From NCBI GenBank assembly GCA_029339505.1, contig JAQISU010000096.1, positions 5,937,501 to 6,001,500 of the forward strand: 64,000 nucleotides of DNA, read 5' to 3'. Shown here piece by piece: positions 38,601-53,442 of this stretch. Each line of letters starts with the position of its first letter. Within the stretch, counting starts at the first letter, position 1. The position numbers and the translations under genes are program-made. The notes under the pieces were generated by a model. That model ran no database searches, was not told where the DNA came from, and saw only the letters and a list, made by a program, of their open reading frames with translations. Source of the DNA: Unio delphinus. Lineage: Eukaryota > Mollusca > Bivalvia > Unionida > Unionidae.

Positions 38601-41600
38601 GAAGAAGTTAATTCTTTCTAGTGTGGTAATTATTTTGTCACAACACTATTCACATGTCATAAAATAGAACATGGCTTCTGTGGATTGCATACATTATATC
38701 TTTTTATGAAGGACATTTTGTAGGAGATATGAAAATTGAAAAACATACTGTATCAGGAGTTCTTATGAAAATGGCATGTAGGTGTGGAATGACCTTCAAA
38801 ATTAGAAGTTTTTTGTCCTGATGTGTAAGAGTTAACAGGTATGCAAAGGCTGTTGGAAAACATGCAAAATCTTTAACCAGTGGTTTTAGCTGATCTGCCC
38901 TGGTTTAGGAAATGGGGTGGTGACCTAGAAATTACATCAGCTAGAGATTTTGTTTGACACTGTATTAAATGGCGGTAAAAAAGTGCAAAAAATCCTTTAA
39001 TGTACCTGATCATATAGTTGAAGCAGCTGGTTCACTGTAAAATGATCATAAATGGGTGCCTCTCCTGGGGTGGGTGGAGGTGGTAGCCTGGGTGATTTCA
39101 TCACAACTATACTCTAAAGAAAGATCAGGGAACAAACTTACAATATAACTTTATTTGTTTCACTATCCAAATCCATCATACATGTATTTCTCTTCTGTCA
39201 AAACAAGTTGAGTGTAAAAGATTGACAGTTGCACATAATATATATTTAAGTGTAATGATTGACATTGCACATATTAATATTTTAGTGTAATGATTTACAG
39301 TTACACATATTAATATTTGAGTGTAATGATTGACAGTTAATTACACATATTAATATTTTAGTGTAATGATTGATAGTTACACATATTAATATTTTAGTGT
39401 AATGATTGGCAGTTACACATATTAATATTTTAGTGTAATGATTGACAGTTACACATATTATTTGAGTATAATGATTGACAGTTCCACATATTAATATTTT
39501 AGTGTAAATGATTGACAGTTCCACATATTAATATTTGAGTGTAATGATTGACAGTTCCACATATTAATATTTTAGTGTAAATGATTGACAGTTACACATA
39601 TTAATATTTTAGTGTAAATGTTTTACAGCTACAAAATATTAATATCCTAATGTAAATGATTGACAGTTACACATATTAATATTTTAGTGTAAATGTTTTA
39701 CAGTTACAAAATATTAATATCCTAATGTAAATGATTGACAGTTACACAGATTAATATTTTAGTGTAAATGATTGACAGTTACACATATTAATAGTTTAGT
39801 GTAAATGTTTTACAGTTACACATATTAATATCCTAATGTAAATGATTGACAGTTACACACATTAATATTTTAGTGCAAATCATTGATGACAGTTGCACAC
39901 ATTAATATTTTAGTGTGAATCATTGACAGTTACACATATTATTGTTTTAGTGTAAATGATTGAAAGGTATACATACTAATATCTTAGTGTAATTGATTTA
40001 CTGTTACTTAGTGTAAATGTTTTACAGTTACAAAATATTAATATCCTAATGTAATTGATTTACAGTTGCACAAATTAATATTTTAGTGTAAATGATTGAC
40101 AGTTCCACATATTAATATCCTAATGTAAATGATTGACAGTTCCACATATTAATATCCTAATGTAAATGATTTACAGTTACACATATTAATAATTGACAGT
40201 TCCACATATTAATATCCTAATGTAAATCATTTACAGTTACACGTATTAATATCCTAATGTAACTGATTGACAGTTACACATATTAATATCCTAATGTAAA
40301 TGATTGAAAGTTACACATATTAATATCCTAATGTAAATGATTTACAGTTACACGTATTAATATCCTAATGTAAATGATTGACAGTTACACATATTAATAA
40401 TTGACAGTTCCACATATTAATAATTGACAGTTCCACATATTAATATCCTAATGTAAATGATTGACAGTTACACATATTAATAATTGACAGTTACACATAT
40501 TAATAATTGACAGTTCCACATATTAATATCCTAATGTAAATGATTTACAGTTACACATATTAATAATTGACAGTTCCACATATTAATATCCTAATGTAAA
40601 TTATTTACAGTTACACGTATTAATATCCTAATGTAACTGATTGACAGTTACACATATTAATATCCTAATGTAAATGATTGAAAGTTACACATATTAATAT
40701 CCTAATGTAAATGATTTACAGTTACACGTATTAATATCCTAATGTAAATGATTGAAAGTTACACATATTAATATCCTAATGTAAATGATTGACAGTTACA
40801 CATATTAATAATTGACAGTTACACATATTAATACCCTAATGTAAATGATTGACAGTTACACATATTAATAATTGACAGTTACACATATTAATATCCTAAT
40901 GTAAATGATTGACAGTTACACATATTAATAATTGACAGTTACACATATTAATAATTGACAGTTACACATATTAATAATTGACAGTTACACATATTAATAT
41001 CCTAATGTAAATGATTGACAGTTACACATATTAATATCTTGGATGCACAGTATTCGGCAAAAGTAATGACCAACCTCATTCAAAAGGAAGTCCTCTTGTT
41101 TAAGCACCAATTCATGTTTCAGTTTTGTCTTCATTTCAATGGCATGTCTCATTATCTCTGACATATGTTCAATGCTGAAATATATTTTTTTTAAAAGTTA
41201 TTTATTTTTTATTTTTGCACATTTATGTTAGTTCAATATCATAAACAAAGTGACAAAACAATATAAGATTGCTTTAGCGTATACAACTTTGACAATTTAT
41301 CACAAACAGGTTCTAATGTGCTATTTTCTATTTAGCAAATGCATAAAAAAACCTATCAAGTACAGCTGCAGATCCAGGAGACCTCCAAGAAGAAGGGGGG
41401 GGGGGGGGGGTATTTGAGGGTTTTCAAAACAAATAAAGACACATGTAAGCAAAAATAGTTATGAACAATAGAAACACCAAATATATGTCCCACAAACTTA
41501 TGTCATTCCAACTCACTTGATAGTATGGTAATATAAATCATTTAAATTCTTTTGGGAATTAAACAATCTATGGTAAAGTTTTGCTTGTGGAAACCAAATT

Positions 41601-44102
41601 TAGGAGGACCTGCAATAAATGGGCATAGCTCATGTCTAATGATGTTTGGAATTGAATAAAAAAAAAATTGTTTATGATCATGTCATCAATATAATAGTGG
41701 ATGCCACAATTTTGATTGTAGGCCAAGGTAGATGGTCCCAATAATCAGTGTTCATAACTCCTGTAATCATATGTGTACATTGAAAAAATCTCTTTTATAT
41801 TGTATACTTATTGTGTGAGACTGGTTTGTCTGAATTGATAAATTCAATTGGATTGATTTGCACTTGCAAATGTATATAACACCATTCAATTCACAAGCTT
41901 CTGTAAGCAATATAAAGTGCATGCAAAGTTTGGTAGACACATTACTGCTGAAATAAAAGTTAAGAGGATGGTCTAACAGAATTCAAAACTTCTGAAAATG
42001 ATGTTGTGAAATGCAAACAGCTCTATAGGTTCAATGTCAATAGCTACCTTTCAAATCTGGCTCAAATCCAACAATCCTTGGTAAAATAATTATGCAACAG
42101 AAACCAAATAATTGGAGGACTGGCAATAAGGAACTATAACTTTTGCATGCTGGTAATAAATGAAAAGAACTGATCAATATACAAATCTACACCAATTATG
42201 CCTTAAATCTGACTATTTCCAGTAAAATTATTTTGCAGAAACCAAACTGTTGAATTTGATGGAACAAAAAATTATAGTCTGATAGACAACTTCAGTACTA
42301 AAGGGCTTGGGAGCTTTCATTAAACAGGACCCTAAATAAAGATGTTAAACACATATCATAGAGGCACTAGGAATTCTCCTTACATGGTTTTTATTCCATT
42401 GCAAAAAAAAAGAAAATGCTAAGTCAGAACTTTTCTCTAAGGATTATCCCATTCTCTCTCAATTTTATAGAATGGCAATTTCCAGTGAGGAGAGGTAGAC
42501 ACCCATTCTCTTTTTTGAGGGGTGGGATCTAGCTGAATTTGAATGAAGTTGGAAATAGAGAGACAAGAGTTATACATCCTGTTGACCTTGAAACGATCCG
42601 TATTTCTTCATGTTCCCCAATGTTCATGTTCTAAATTCAGTTGCAAATGAAACTAGACTTATATGCTTTTTTGCTCACTGAATTGATTACTGACAGCATG
42701 CCAAACCATGTAGAGTGACTGTATAGTAACTGAGCAGTCAGTCTGAGTAGACAGTTCATTCCAGAACAAAGCTGGTTCTGATGGAGTGCAGAAAATAGAC
42801 AATAACTTTTCGGTTTAATTTGGAATAAAAAATATACATAGCTAACCTAAATATTTTAGGTTTCACTGACATTCTTCCTCTTTATAACTGATGAGTATTT
42901 CAAGATAAATAAATGAAAATTGGTATAATTAGTATTGCTAGAAGGTCTGCTGCATTCCACATTAGGCATACTATCTTCAAAGTTAGGGTCACAATTATAT
43001 ATATTTCATGGTTGCTTCACATTTTAAAAACTGGGTGAGGTTTAAATCATGATGTTTTTACATTTGTTTTAATAGAACCTCATGCATCACAAGTTTTACC
43101 ATCAAAGTCAAGGATACTGATCAGTTTCTTTCCCTTTTCTAATTTTTACCATAATGCCCTTCCAAATAGAGATATGAAATTTGCATACTTTTCAAGATTG
43201 ATTAGTAACTATGTAGCACTGTCATATGGGTCAAGAAGTCATGGTAGTTCAGTTGGTAGAACACTGGACTATTATTGCAAGGATTTTAGGTTTGATACCT
43301 GCTCACACCTGCCAAAGTCAACTGTCTTAGTGCACTTTTGGCATCACTATTTTGTGGTTTCTACATGTTATATAACATACATCAAAAGTTTGATAAGCAA
43401 CAAATAATTGTTGAAATCTGAATGTTTTATATTCTTGTCTAAATCTTCTTTAAGTACAAAACATTTGCAATATATTGCTAGGAAAAAAAATACTGTCTGT
43501 ATGAAAAACCTGAGAAAAAATAAGTATGTTTTTTTTTAAGAATGAAAATGTATAAAAAATTATACAGTACATAAATTGCACACAATACAAACAAATAATA
43601 ATAAAAATATTAAATATTTCATACCTGTCACAGAATTAGGCAAAAAAATAACTTGGTTTCGCCTCAGAACTATTTGACTATTTTTCATTATATATGCGTA
43701 CAATGTTATCTAGGGTGAATAAGTGTTTTTCCAGGTAAGCGACTCAAGGAGTGTACGCTCTCCATTGTGTTCTCCAGCCATAGGGGTAAGTGTTAAATTT
43801 ATATTTCATTTGATATGCAAAGCTTATTCAGTTTGTAATATCATATTGTGCAATGATGCAATTATTACAATGCAGATTTGAAACATTGTAAACTCTGAAT
43901 TACAAGTTGCTATTAGAGTTTAATGTATTAGCATATATTTAGAGATTTTTCAGAACCCATATTATGACCAGTTTGGTTTTTATTGTAGCTGCTGTCTGCA
44001 GTTGTCTAGAACTGTTTAGGACTGATTGTAGCTGTTTAGGGTGGTTGGAAGGTGTTTAGAGCTCTCTGGAGTTTCCAGAGTATTTAGTGCTGCATGCTGT
44101 CG

Positions 44103-44133
<31 letters not shown>

Positions 44134-46464
44134 TGTATGTATGTATGTATGTATGTATGTATGCATATGCATGCATATGTCTGTACATTTGGTGGAGCCA
44201 CGAATGTAGATGTAGCTAATTCAAGGGTGCTGTATGCTGTCCGTACGTGTGTATATGTATGACTGTACATGTGGTGGATCCGTGAAAAGTGTGAGCGGCC
44301 GATAAAAGTGTGGGCCAACTCAAGGGCTCAGTGAAACTGTGCGGCTCATCAGTTTATGAATCGTACGACTGTACAAGGGTCAAGAAGCATATGTTTGTTC
44401 CAATTGTTGTTTCAATTGGGTACATTTTCATTTACATGAGATTATTTTGAATCTTAGTTGTATTCCAGGAGATAATGTGAATCTCACTTACCAGTGCATA
44501 ACATTATTTGAAACACATTTGAATACCTTTAGATTATTTGAATCTTAATCATAGTCCATACATGAGATTATGTGAATTTCTCTTACACTGCATAATATTA
44601 TTTGAAACATATCTGCAGGCCATGAGGTTTCTTGAATCTGTATTTCATATTGAATTCATAGTTGTTTTTTTTTTCAATGTGTGAATGTTGGTGTAGAGTG
44701 ATTGGATCATTTGTATGTTGAGAGCATGAGAGAATCATTGTATTTATACACCATATATTTGTCTTTATTAATTCATTTAATAAATTTCCATCTTTCACAC
44801 ATTGTGTTTGTGTTATTCATTTAATCCAAAACCCACTCTGTTTCTATTCTACAACAATACCATCTTGATTTTGATTATTGAAATTATGTAAATATAGATA
44901 GATTTCAATTACTGAATATTTTTTTAAACATTTGCATTACCTTTCCATTTCCTTAAGGTATCGAGCACCCAGCCAATCATTCATGTCCTTATATGCCTCA
45001 TCAGCTTTGTGTTTCAAGTCCTGAATTACTGCCATAGCAACAACCTTAATCAGCTCCAGACGGATCTTTGAGGCTGATTCTATACAGAGAAGAGCAATAT
45101 TTCTTAACAGTATACTGTGACAAAAATGTTTTCTTAACTGACATATTGTGTCAATTATATTTCTGAACAGACATACTATGACATTGATCATAACAGACAT
45201 AAAGTAACAATATTTTGTAACAGACAATTTGTGACATTGGCACTTCTAAACAGATATAAACACATATTGTGACACTGATATTTCTTAACAGAAATATTGT
45301 GACATTGATATTTCTTAACAGACATACTGTGACATTTATATTTTTTAACAGACATATTGTGACACTGATATTATAAACAGACATATTGTAACAATAATAT
45401 TTCTTTCTCAAATCAAAACTGCATTTCTCAACTTAGTAGCAAATTAAAAAAAAAGACACAGGCAACAGGGTTCATCATTTACTTCCTAAACGGTACATTT
45501 TCTGACCAGAATATTTTATTCTATTAATATCATGTTCTGTGATGTTCATTTCGTGAGTGTTTGATGAATAACAGTCTCTTTCAAAGGAACATTGTTCCAA
45601 GTTTTGTAAATCACCACACTGCTTACAAAAGCAATCTGCCAGGTAATGTGACAGTTGCGGACAAATGAAAGCAGGATCAATGATGACAGTAATTTAATTT
45701 AAAATTGAACTTTATTTCAACACAAAATATACAACCATTTTATACATATTTTATATTATCTTGTATTTAAATGTACTGAAATATTAATATGGAAGCAATC
45801 TGTTTAATTCCTTATTAAGTTTAACACTGGATCAATTCCTTTGTTTTAACCATTATTTAGATGGAAAAGAATGTACCTTCTGTAGAGTGTTTTGTGTGCT
45901 GGGAAAGTGAACATCCTAGAGTCACTGAAAGCAGCCACCAATAACATTTAAATAAAAAAACACAAAGGATTTTAATTATCTTTTAATCTGTTTCTCAAGT
46001 CAATATACAGTTGTTAAATTTACAGGTAGTAACTTTCATGGTACATGTACTATGGTGACTGGAAGCATTGATGACATTGTTGTAATTACACTGAATATGA
46101 AAAGCAAGTTGATTGATAAACAGAAACCCCAAATGCAGCATCAGTAATGTTTTATTAATGCTATTAGGACCAAAGTTCTGTATTTACTGGTGTAATTATC
46201 TGTCTTTATTTTTTTTTGCTTCACAGCAGAAGCTGTTACAGCTGAAGTTAGTGCCACCAAAAAAATGAAACCTGTTAAAATGTACCTACATTTTCTGTTT
46301 ATTATATTCTTAATAAAAATAGCTTTTAATCAATGCTGTGTGTGTGTGTGTGTGTAATTATATATATTTACTCTAAATGTAAATATGCATATAACCGAGG
46401 CCCATAAAGAGGATTACATGTAGTTCCATTCAATTAACTGTGCCACCCTCTTAAATAAAGTCCC

Positions 46465-46508
<44 letters not shown>

Positions 46509-49500
46509 TGCTTTCAAATCTGACATTGGCTACAAAGGGCACCAAAATTATTATTTTTATGACATGCCATAAGAAATATTGTAGTGAAAACCTCATGTCA
46601 ATAAAACCATCTGCTTGTGAGTAGTAGTGATAAAAATATTTTGAAGATGGCCACAATATCAACATAACAGATGTCTGAAGAAACCATTTCATTTTGGACC
46701 AAAAAAACCTCACAATGAAACTAAAAGCCAAATTTCATGATTATTATCCAGATATATGTAGTTTTTATTGAATAGTGATACATATAAAAATGTATGCTAA
46801 ATTCCAGATGACAGATGATAGAGGATACAGGACCATCCAAGTTCTTTACCAATTGTGTTACAAGAGGATCATAATAAAGGAAAATTAAAGTCCATAAGAT
46901 CTCACCTTCCTCTTTAATGGCATGGTAAAACTCCTGTTTCATCTTCTCATGGACATTCTTTTTGGCTTTATCCTCCTCTGTCTCTGGTTCGGATGCTAAA
47001 CAAGTGAAGATTATTTTAGTCAAAGACTTGGTCTAACACAAACATTTACCTGTACCTTAATTGATGTTTAAAAAGCAATTCTGAATGCTCTTAGTATCTA
47101 TTACCTATTTATTATCATGTGAATATAATATAATGTTGTAATGATTCTTAATTAGTACCATATATATACGCTTATAAGATGAGTCAAACAGCAAACAGCA
47201 AAGATTCTGATCTGCTGTACCATAATGCCCCTGCACATCAGGGTCTATCTTGTTTTTTTTTTTACTGATTACACCTAACAAACTGCACAGACTCAGATCT
47301 GCCAATGCATTTTGCGATGACACATCTGGGTAGGTGCAGTTTGTAGTTAGACTCAACTTATAAGCGAGAACAAGAGAGTAGATACAATTTAAAGTATATT
47401 CCTGGTAGAGGTTTGTTATCTTTAAGTTATAAATATGGTCTTAAATAAATTAATTCATGAGTAAAGAATTTAATAGAGGGTAATTTATGCGGTAATTCTA
47501 ATCAGACCTGGTTGAGCATATTTCAAATGCAGTTCATGATGAGTTGCATGAAAAACAACTGACCATAACATACCTGAATTTTAAATGTCAAGCAAACCAA
47601 TAATTGTTTGATGCAAATATAAGCTTTTTTTGTGTGCCAATTTTAGCTATTGGAGCTCTTAACAAAATTACTATTAATATTAGCTTTGAGAAATAAAATG
47701 ACAGAGGGTAAACATAAAGTATTTAATCTTCTATAGGCACGGCAGCCTGAGAACATTTCTGCATCATCTCAGATTGGTAGTTCTAATTCCTGGTATGCTT
47801 TTCAATGCAACATTAAAACCTCGGACACCAAGTAAAAATAATGACTGATATTGAAAATCACACAATTTTTCTAATCACAAGATTTAAAAATTTAGCAAGA
47901 TAACTGGATCTGCTAATTTTCCTTGTGACAAATTGATTAAATAAAATGTGTATTGCCATTTAATAAACTGGTAACAATTATGTAAAGTGTACATTACTAC
48001 TGAACAAACTAGGGTGAAATATATGTAAAATGTAAAAAAAAAAATTGTGAAAATGTAATGTTAAAATATTTACTGCAGTAATAAATCCAAACACAAGGAA
48101 ATTTGTTTTTTTCTTCCTTGAATTAATTATATTCTAGATAGAGAATACTCTGTATAAAACTGCTGTATATACCATATATACTCACATATAAGTCAGGTCT
48201 AACTGCAAGCTACAGAGACCCATATCCACTGATGCATAATAGAATGGAAGATTAGGGTCTATGGTGTTTGTTTTACTGATTAGTCCAAACAAATTCCATA
48301 TTACCCAGATATGCTGGCATATCATGCAATGGTAGATCTGGCTCTATGCAGTTAGTAATAAGATCTAACTTATAAGAAAATATGTACATTATGTTCTATT
48401 GTCAACGCAGGCATTCAACTGCTACAGAAGATATCATCATATGTGGTAAACAAATACATATTCTAATTATGAGTATGTATGTAATGTATATATTTGCTTG
48501 TAAGTTGGGTTCAACTGCATATAGGATAGATCCTTATCTGCTGTTGCATAATGTGCTGGTAGATCAGGGTCTGTTTTGATTGTTCTCCTGATTAGCCCTA
48601 ACATATCAAAGAGACTCTGTTCTGCCAGTACATTATGTGATCACAGATCTGGGTCTATGCAGTTTACATTTGGATCCAATTTGTTGTGAATGAATATATA
48701 CAGTAACCCAAGTGTCATGTCTCAGTCTTCAACATCTCTTGAATGTTATATTGAAAAGAAGGATGTGTGATGGAAAACTTTACATGTGATACTGACCCAG
48801 AACTTTTTTGCAAAGGATTTAACAAGGTGGTTTTTCTGTGATTTTCAACAGTTTTCAAGGAATATTTTCTTAAAGACATTTAACTTTTTTAAAAAATGTT
48901 CACTACAAAGATTTGTACAAAAGAAGAAGAATAACAAAACCATAACTAATTAGTGTGACACCAGAATAAAGGGATACTACCGGTACTCCATCTTGTAATT
49001 ATTTGTGTTGTGATCCACACAGTTTGATCCATTTGATTTATTTATTCACTAGTTAGAAAAGATCATAAATAATAAAAATTACAAAATTCAAAGTGATATA
49101 TTTTCTGAGAGAAATGCGAAGAGTTTGTAGAAAAATTCAAGGCATTTTTCAACAAATACAAAAACTATTTCAGGCATAAAATCAAGTCTGTCAACATTCA
49201 AGACATTTTCAATACAACCCCTCAAATTCAATGATTTGTTTAAAGGTCAAATGAACCATGCTGATAATGTACTCCTCCCATTTTCCATATGGTATGTAAC
49301 ATTACTTCTAACAATTATATTTCTTCCCTGAATGTGATGGGCTGACAAGAAAGATGGATGAAATGGCATTTATTGTCCCATGTTTTTCTTAAAATTGCAG
49401 GGGACATGAAAAAAATTCAAATAGAAAACAAACATTTCAATATGAAATACCAATGAAAATAAGGATAAAACAAGAAACATGTCAATATAACATGGCTGCT

Positions 49501-52500
49501 CCTGTCAGTATGATGTAACAGAATGACAAAGTCTTATGCCCCCCCATCCCCCAATGCAATAACTGTAAAATTTTGTTACAAAATAGTAAAAATCATACTT
49601 AACTTATGTCTTTTGTTGCAAATCCTCATTCCAAATTTTGGTTTTAACCCTTCTTTTTAAAACATTCTTAGAATTAAAATTTGGATAGGGTAATGTTCTG
49701 TGTTAAACTGGGGCCATTACTCTATCAAATTTTGAATGAAAATGGTGAATTCAAACTCAACATAGGTATTCAGAACGTAAAGGCCATTGCAAAATTAGAT
49801 TCGAATCCATGCAGTCCTTCTGAAGTTTTTTGAGTGGAAATGAAATTTGCAACAAATGGAACATAATGGAGCATAGCATATGGACATAAGTAACACTAAA
49901 AAAATAAGATAATTTATAAAATGTTAGTTTATGCACAACTTGATGATCCCAAGTTATTTTAGGTACATATTGCTGGGGTTTTGTAATGGGTTTTCTCTGA
50001 TAATGACCAATAAAGGAGGAATTGGTGGCATGGTAAGATGATGTAATGTCAGATTATAAGGCTTAGTCAGTGGATAACAATGGGATAGAGGTGTTGTATA
50101 ATGTACCTTGAAACTGAGGGACAGACAGTGAATTATGCAAGAGACTGTTATTAGCCTCTTACTTGCTGTCTTCATGCAGCTTTTGCAAGATGAATTCAAA
50201 GAGTGAACTAAATTAGATAATCTTATGTAACATTGAATCATATATTTATTATACCAGATGATCAGTCAGTTCTATGATTTTTCAAAGGTACAGACAATAA
50301 ATATAGGGTTTCACATTAATGGCTTTTCAAAGGTACCAACAATCTGCATCCAACTTTTCTTAGGGATATGTGCTGGTCATGGGATAGAATATTTTTCCCC
50401 AATCAGGCACTCATATGCTATTCTAATAATGTAAATGATCATTCTATCATTGATTTACCTTAAGATGGGATCAGCCCCGAATATAATCAAATGCTGGTAG
50501 CATAGCACAAATTTTACTTGAGCTGAGATCAGCCCAGAATACACTGTAATGCTAGGATCAGCCTAGCACTGATTGGGAATCAGTCTTTACAACTGAGCTG
50601 GGCTCAGCCTAGCATCAGTTCTAGATGAGCTTGTATCAGCCCTCAGCCCAGAATACACCGTAATGGCATTTTGCATTTCATTTACAATTTTATAAATAGA
50701 AGAAGACAAAAAGGCACTTTTCCCCTTCAGACACTCATAAACTATCAGCCTAGCATAGATATAGTTAAGATGGAATCAGCCCATAATATATTAGCATGCT
50801 GGAATCAGCCTAGCACATGGTTTACTCAAGCTGGGATCAGTCCAGAATATACTTGAATGCTGGGATTAGCCTAGCACATATTTTACTTGAGCTGGGATCA
50901 GCTTAGTGCCGATTCTACTAAAGCTAAGATGAACCCAGAATACATGGTCATGCTGGGATACACCTAGCATTCATTGGGAATTAGTCTTTACATTCAGATT
51001 CTAACTCATGAGTAGCCCCCACAGAGAGATCCAAATATTGTTTAAACATGTTAATTAATTGTTGATGTTATTTTAGTTATGAGTTGACCTAATAGAATAT
51101 AAGTAATAATGAAAAGTGGCATTTATGAGAGAAAGAGTTCAAGTGGGAGAGATAATAAATGCATTTACTCATGTATCCTATATTCTTACAAAGCCTGTAT
51201 TAAATCATTGTTGCATACAATTCAGGACCATTATGTTGTGCATAAAAAGTAACAAAGTAAATAATCACAAATAAAATAATATAAACTCACATTGCTTTTT
51301 TGGAACTAAAAATTAAAAAATTTGTTAACATTTTTAGCACCATAATATGGTTTAAATACCATTTGTTCAAACCTAGGAAGTGAAGAATTAATATTTGTTA
51401 TGAAGAATTGGGTTAAGAGGCAAGTTTTTTTCAATTATTATAGGCATTTCTCATCAGATTCTAAATGCATCCAGTGTAAATAAAACATATTTGTTGTTGG
51501 TTGGTTTTTAATGCCAAGGTAACAGGGACTTGGTGTCTTTCCCAAGGCAGACAATGCAGGATGGTCTAGGTAGATATCAAACTTGCAACCTATTAGTTAG
51601 GAATTCAACTCTCTACCAACTGAACTACCATGGACAGTAATTTTAAAAAGTTTCAACCACTGGTTTACACTGCAAGGGAGAGCAAATAATTAACTGAGTA
51701 ATTAGATCATAATAATATTACATTATTCTTTGGCTCATGGTTTTCAAAAATGACTAGATTTTATCACAACACTGAAGTTATATATAAAAAACTTATTTTT
51801 CGTGAATGACTAGATTTTATCACAGCACTGAAGTTATATCTGAATAACTAGATTTTATCAAGCACTGAAGTTATGTCTAAATGACTAGATTTTACCACAG
51901 TTATATCAACTAGATTTTATCAAGCACTGAAGTTATGTCTAAATGACTAGATTTTATCACAGCACTGAAGTTATATTTGAATGACTAGATTTTACCACAG
52001 CACTGAAGTTATATCTGAATGACTAGATTTTATCACAGCACTGAAGTTATATCTGAATGACTAGATTTTATCACAGCACTGAAGTTATATCTGAATGACT
52101 AGATTTTATCACAGCACTGAAGTTATATCTGAATGACTAGATTTTATCACAGCACTGAAGTTATATCAAATAAAATAAACTTGTTTTTCATGATAAACTA
52201 GATTTTACCACAGCACTGAAGTTATATCTGCAGATTTTATCACAGCACTGAAGTTATTTCAAATAAATTATTTTTACATTATTTTCATTTATTAGTCATC
52301 ATACAAATTTAACATATCCTATATTAGTCTGTATCTGTTAATTATATAAATAAATTAATAATGCAATATGTAATAAATATATTGAAGTTGTGCAATGATT
52401 GCACACACACACACACACACACACACACACCAGAGTGGAAAGTGTTATCTCTGGATTAAACAGGAAAATTCTTGATAACATTAACACAAGTTTTAAATTT

Positions 52501-53368
52501 GAATTAATACTATAATGATACAAGTTAGATCAGAGACTTTTTAATTACTACTCGATGGATACCTTTGATATACTATGAGTTGTCTAAATTTTTCATTAAA
52601 AGGAAATGCAGCTTGTTCAGCTTACTTTTAATGAGACATGTTTACAAATGGTATATCAAAGATACATTGTACTAGTATACATTTTATTTATACACACATT
52701 TATGTTGATTCAGAGTATGACATATTTGTTAGCCAAATTTCCAACAACCTTGTATACACCTTGGTGGATCAAATAGCTATATTAGTGCTTTGTCCTAGCA
52801 AAATCTATTGGATTTCATGTATTACCTCCCTTAGTATGTAATGCCAACTAACCAATCACATAGTGCATTGTACATCCGTCAAAAACGGTGGTGGCAATGG
52901 ACTTAAATAAGATTATTTGTAAGTTTAAGTTTGAAAGTATGACTATGTACCAGAGGGAAGCCATGATACATGTCTATTTGAGTGAAAGGTATTTGTGTCA
53001 ACATGGATCAGCACTGGAAAAGTGCTTATTTATCAGTCTATTCAAGTTGTATGCTCCACTTGTCTCGATCACACTGGAACAGTGTTCAAATTTGAACAAC
53101 TTAATTTTGATTGGATGCAGTATCCAATTAAATTCACAGACCCGAAGCTCAGAAATATCTGCTTGATATGTCAAGGTGTAGATAGGGTTATCAGGACATT
53201 AGCTAACAACGATGAGTTTAAGACTGACAACAGGAAATTGTGTATTGATGGAGGGAGTGATGAGAAAGAAACACTGACCCATGGGAAGTTTATGGCAAAC
53301 ATTCTCACCTACGGTATTCATGTTGGTCACACTTTTGTTAAAAATTGCACAGACACAGGTGACATTGT

Positions 53369-53442
<74 letters not shown>

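Noticed and set aside
43735..43790. Possible + strand exon between ttttccag and gtaagtg
   Set aside because: It lies inside the solo LTR, so it is element sequence and not a host exon.
44016..44318. 100-codon - strand frame and its + strand mirror
   Set aside because: Caused by the (TATG)n tract within the solo LTR.
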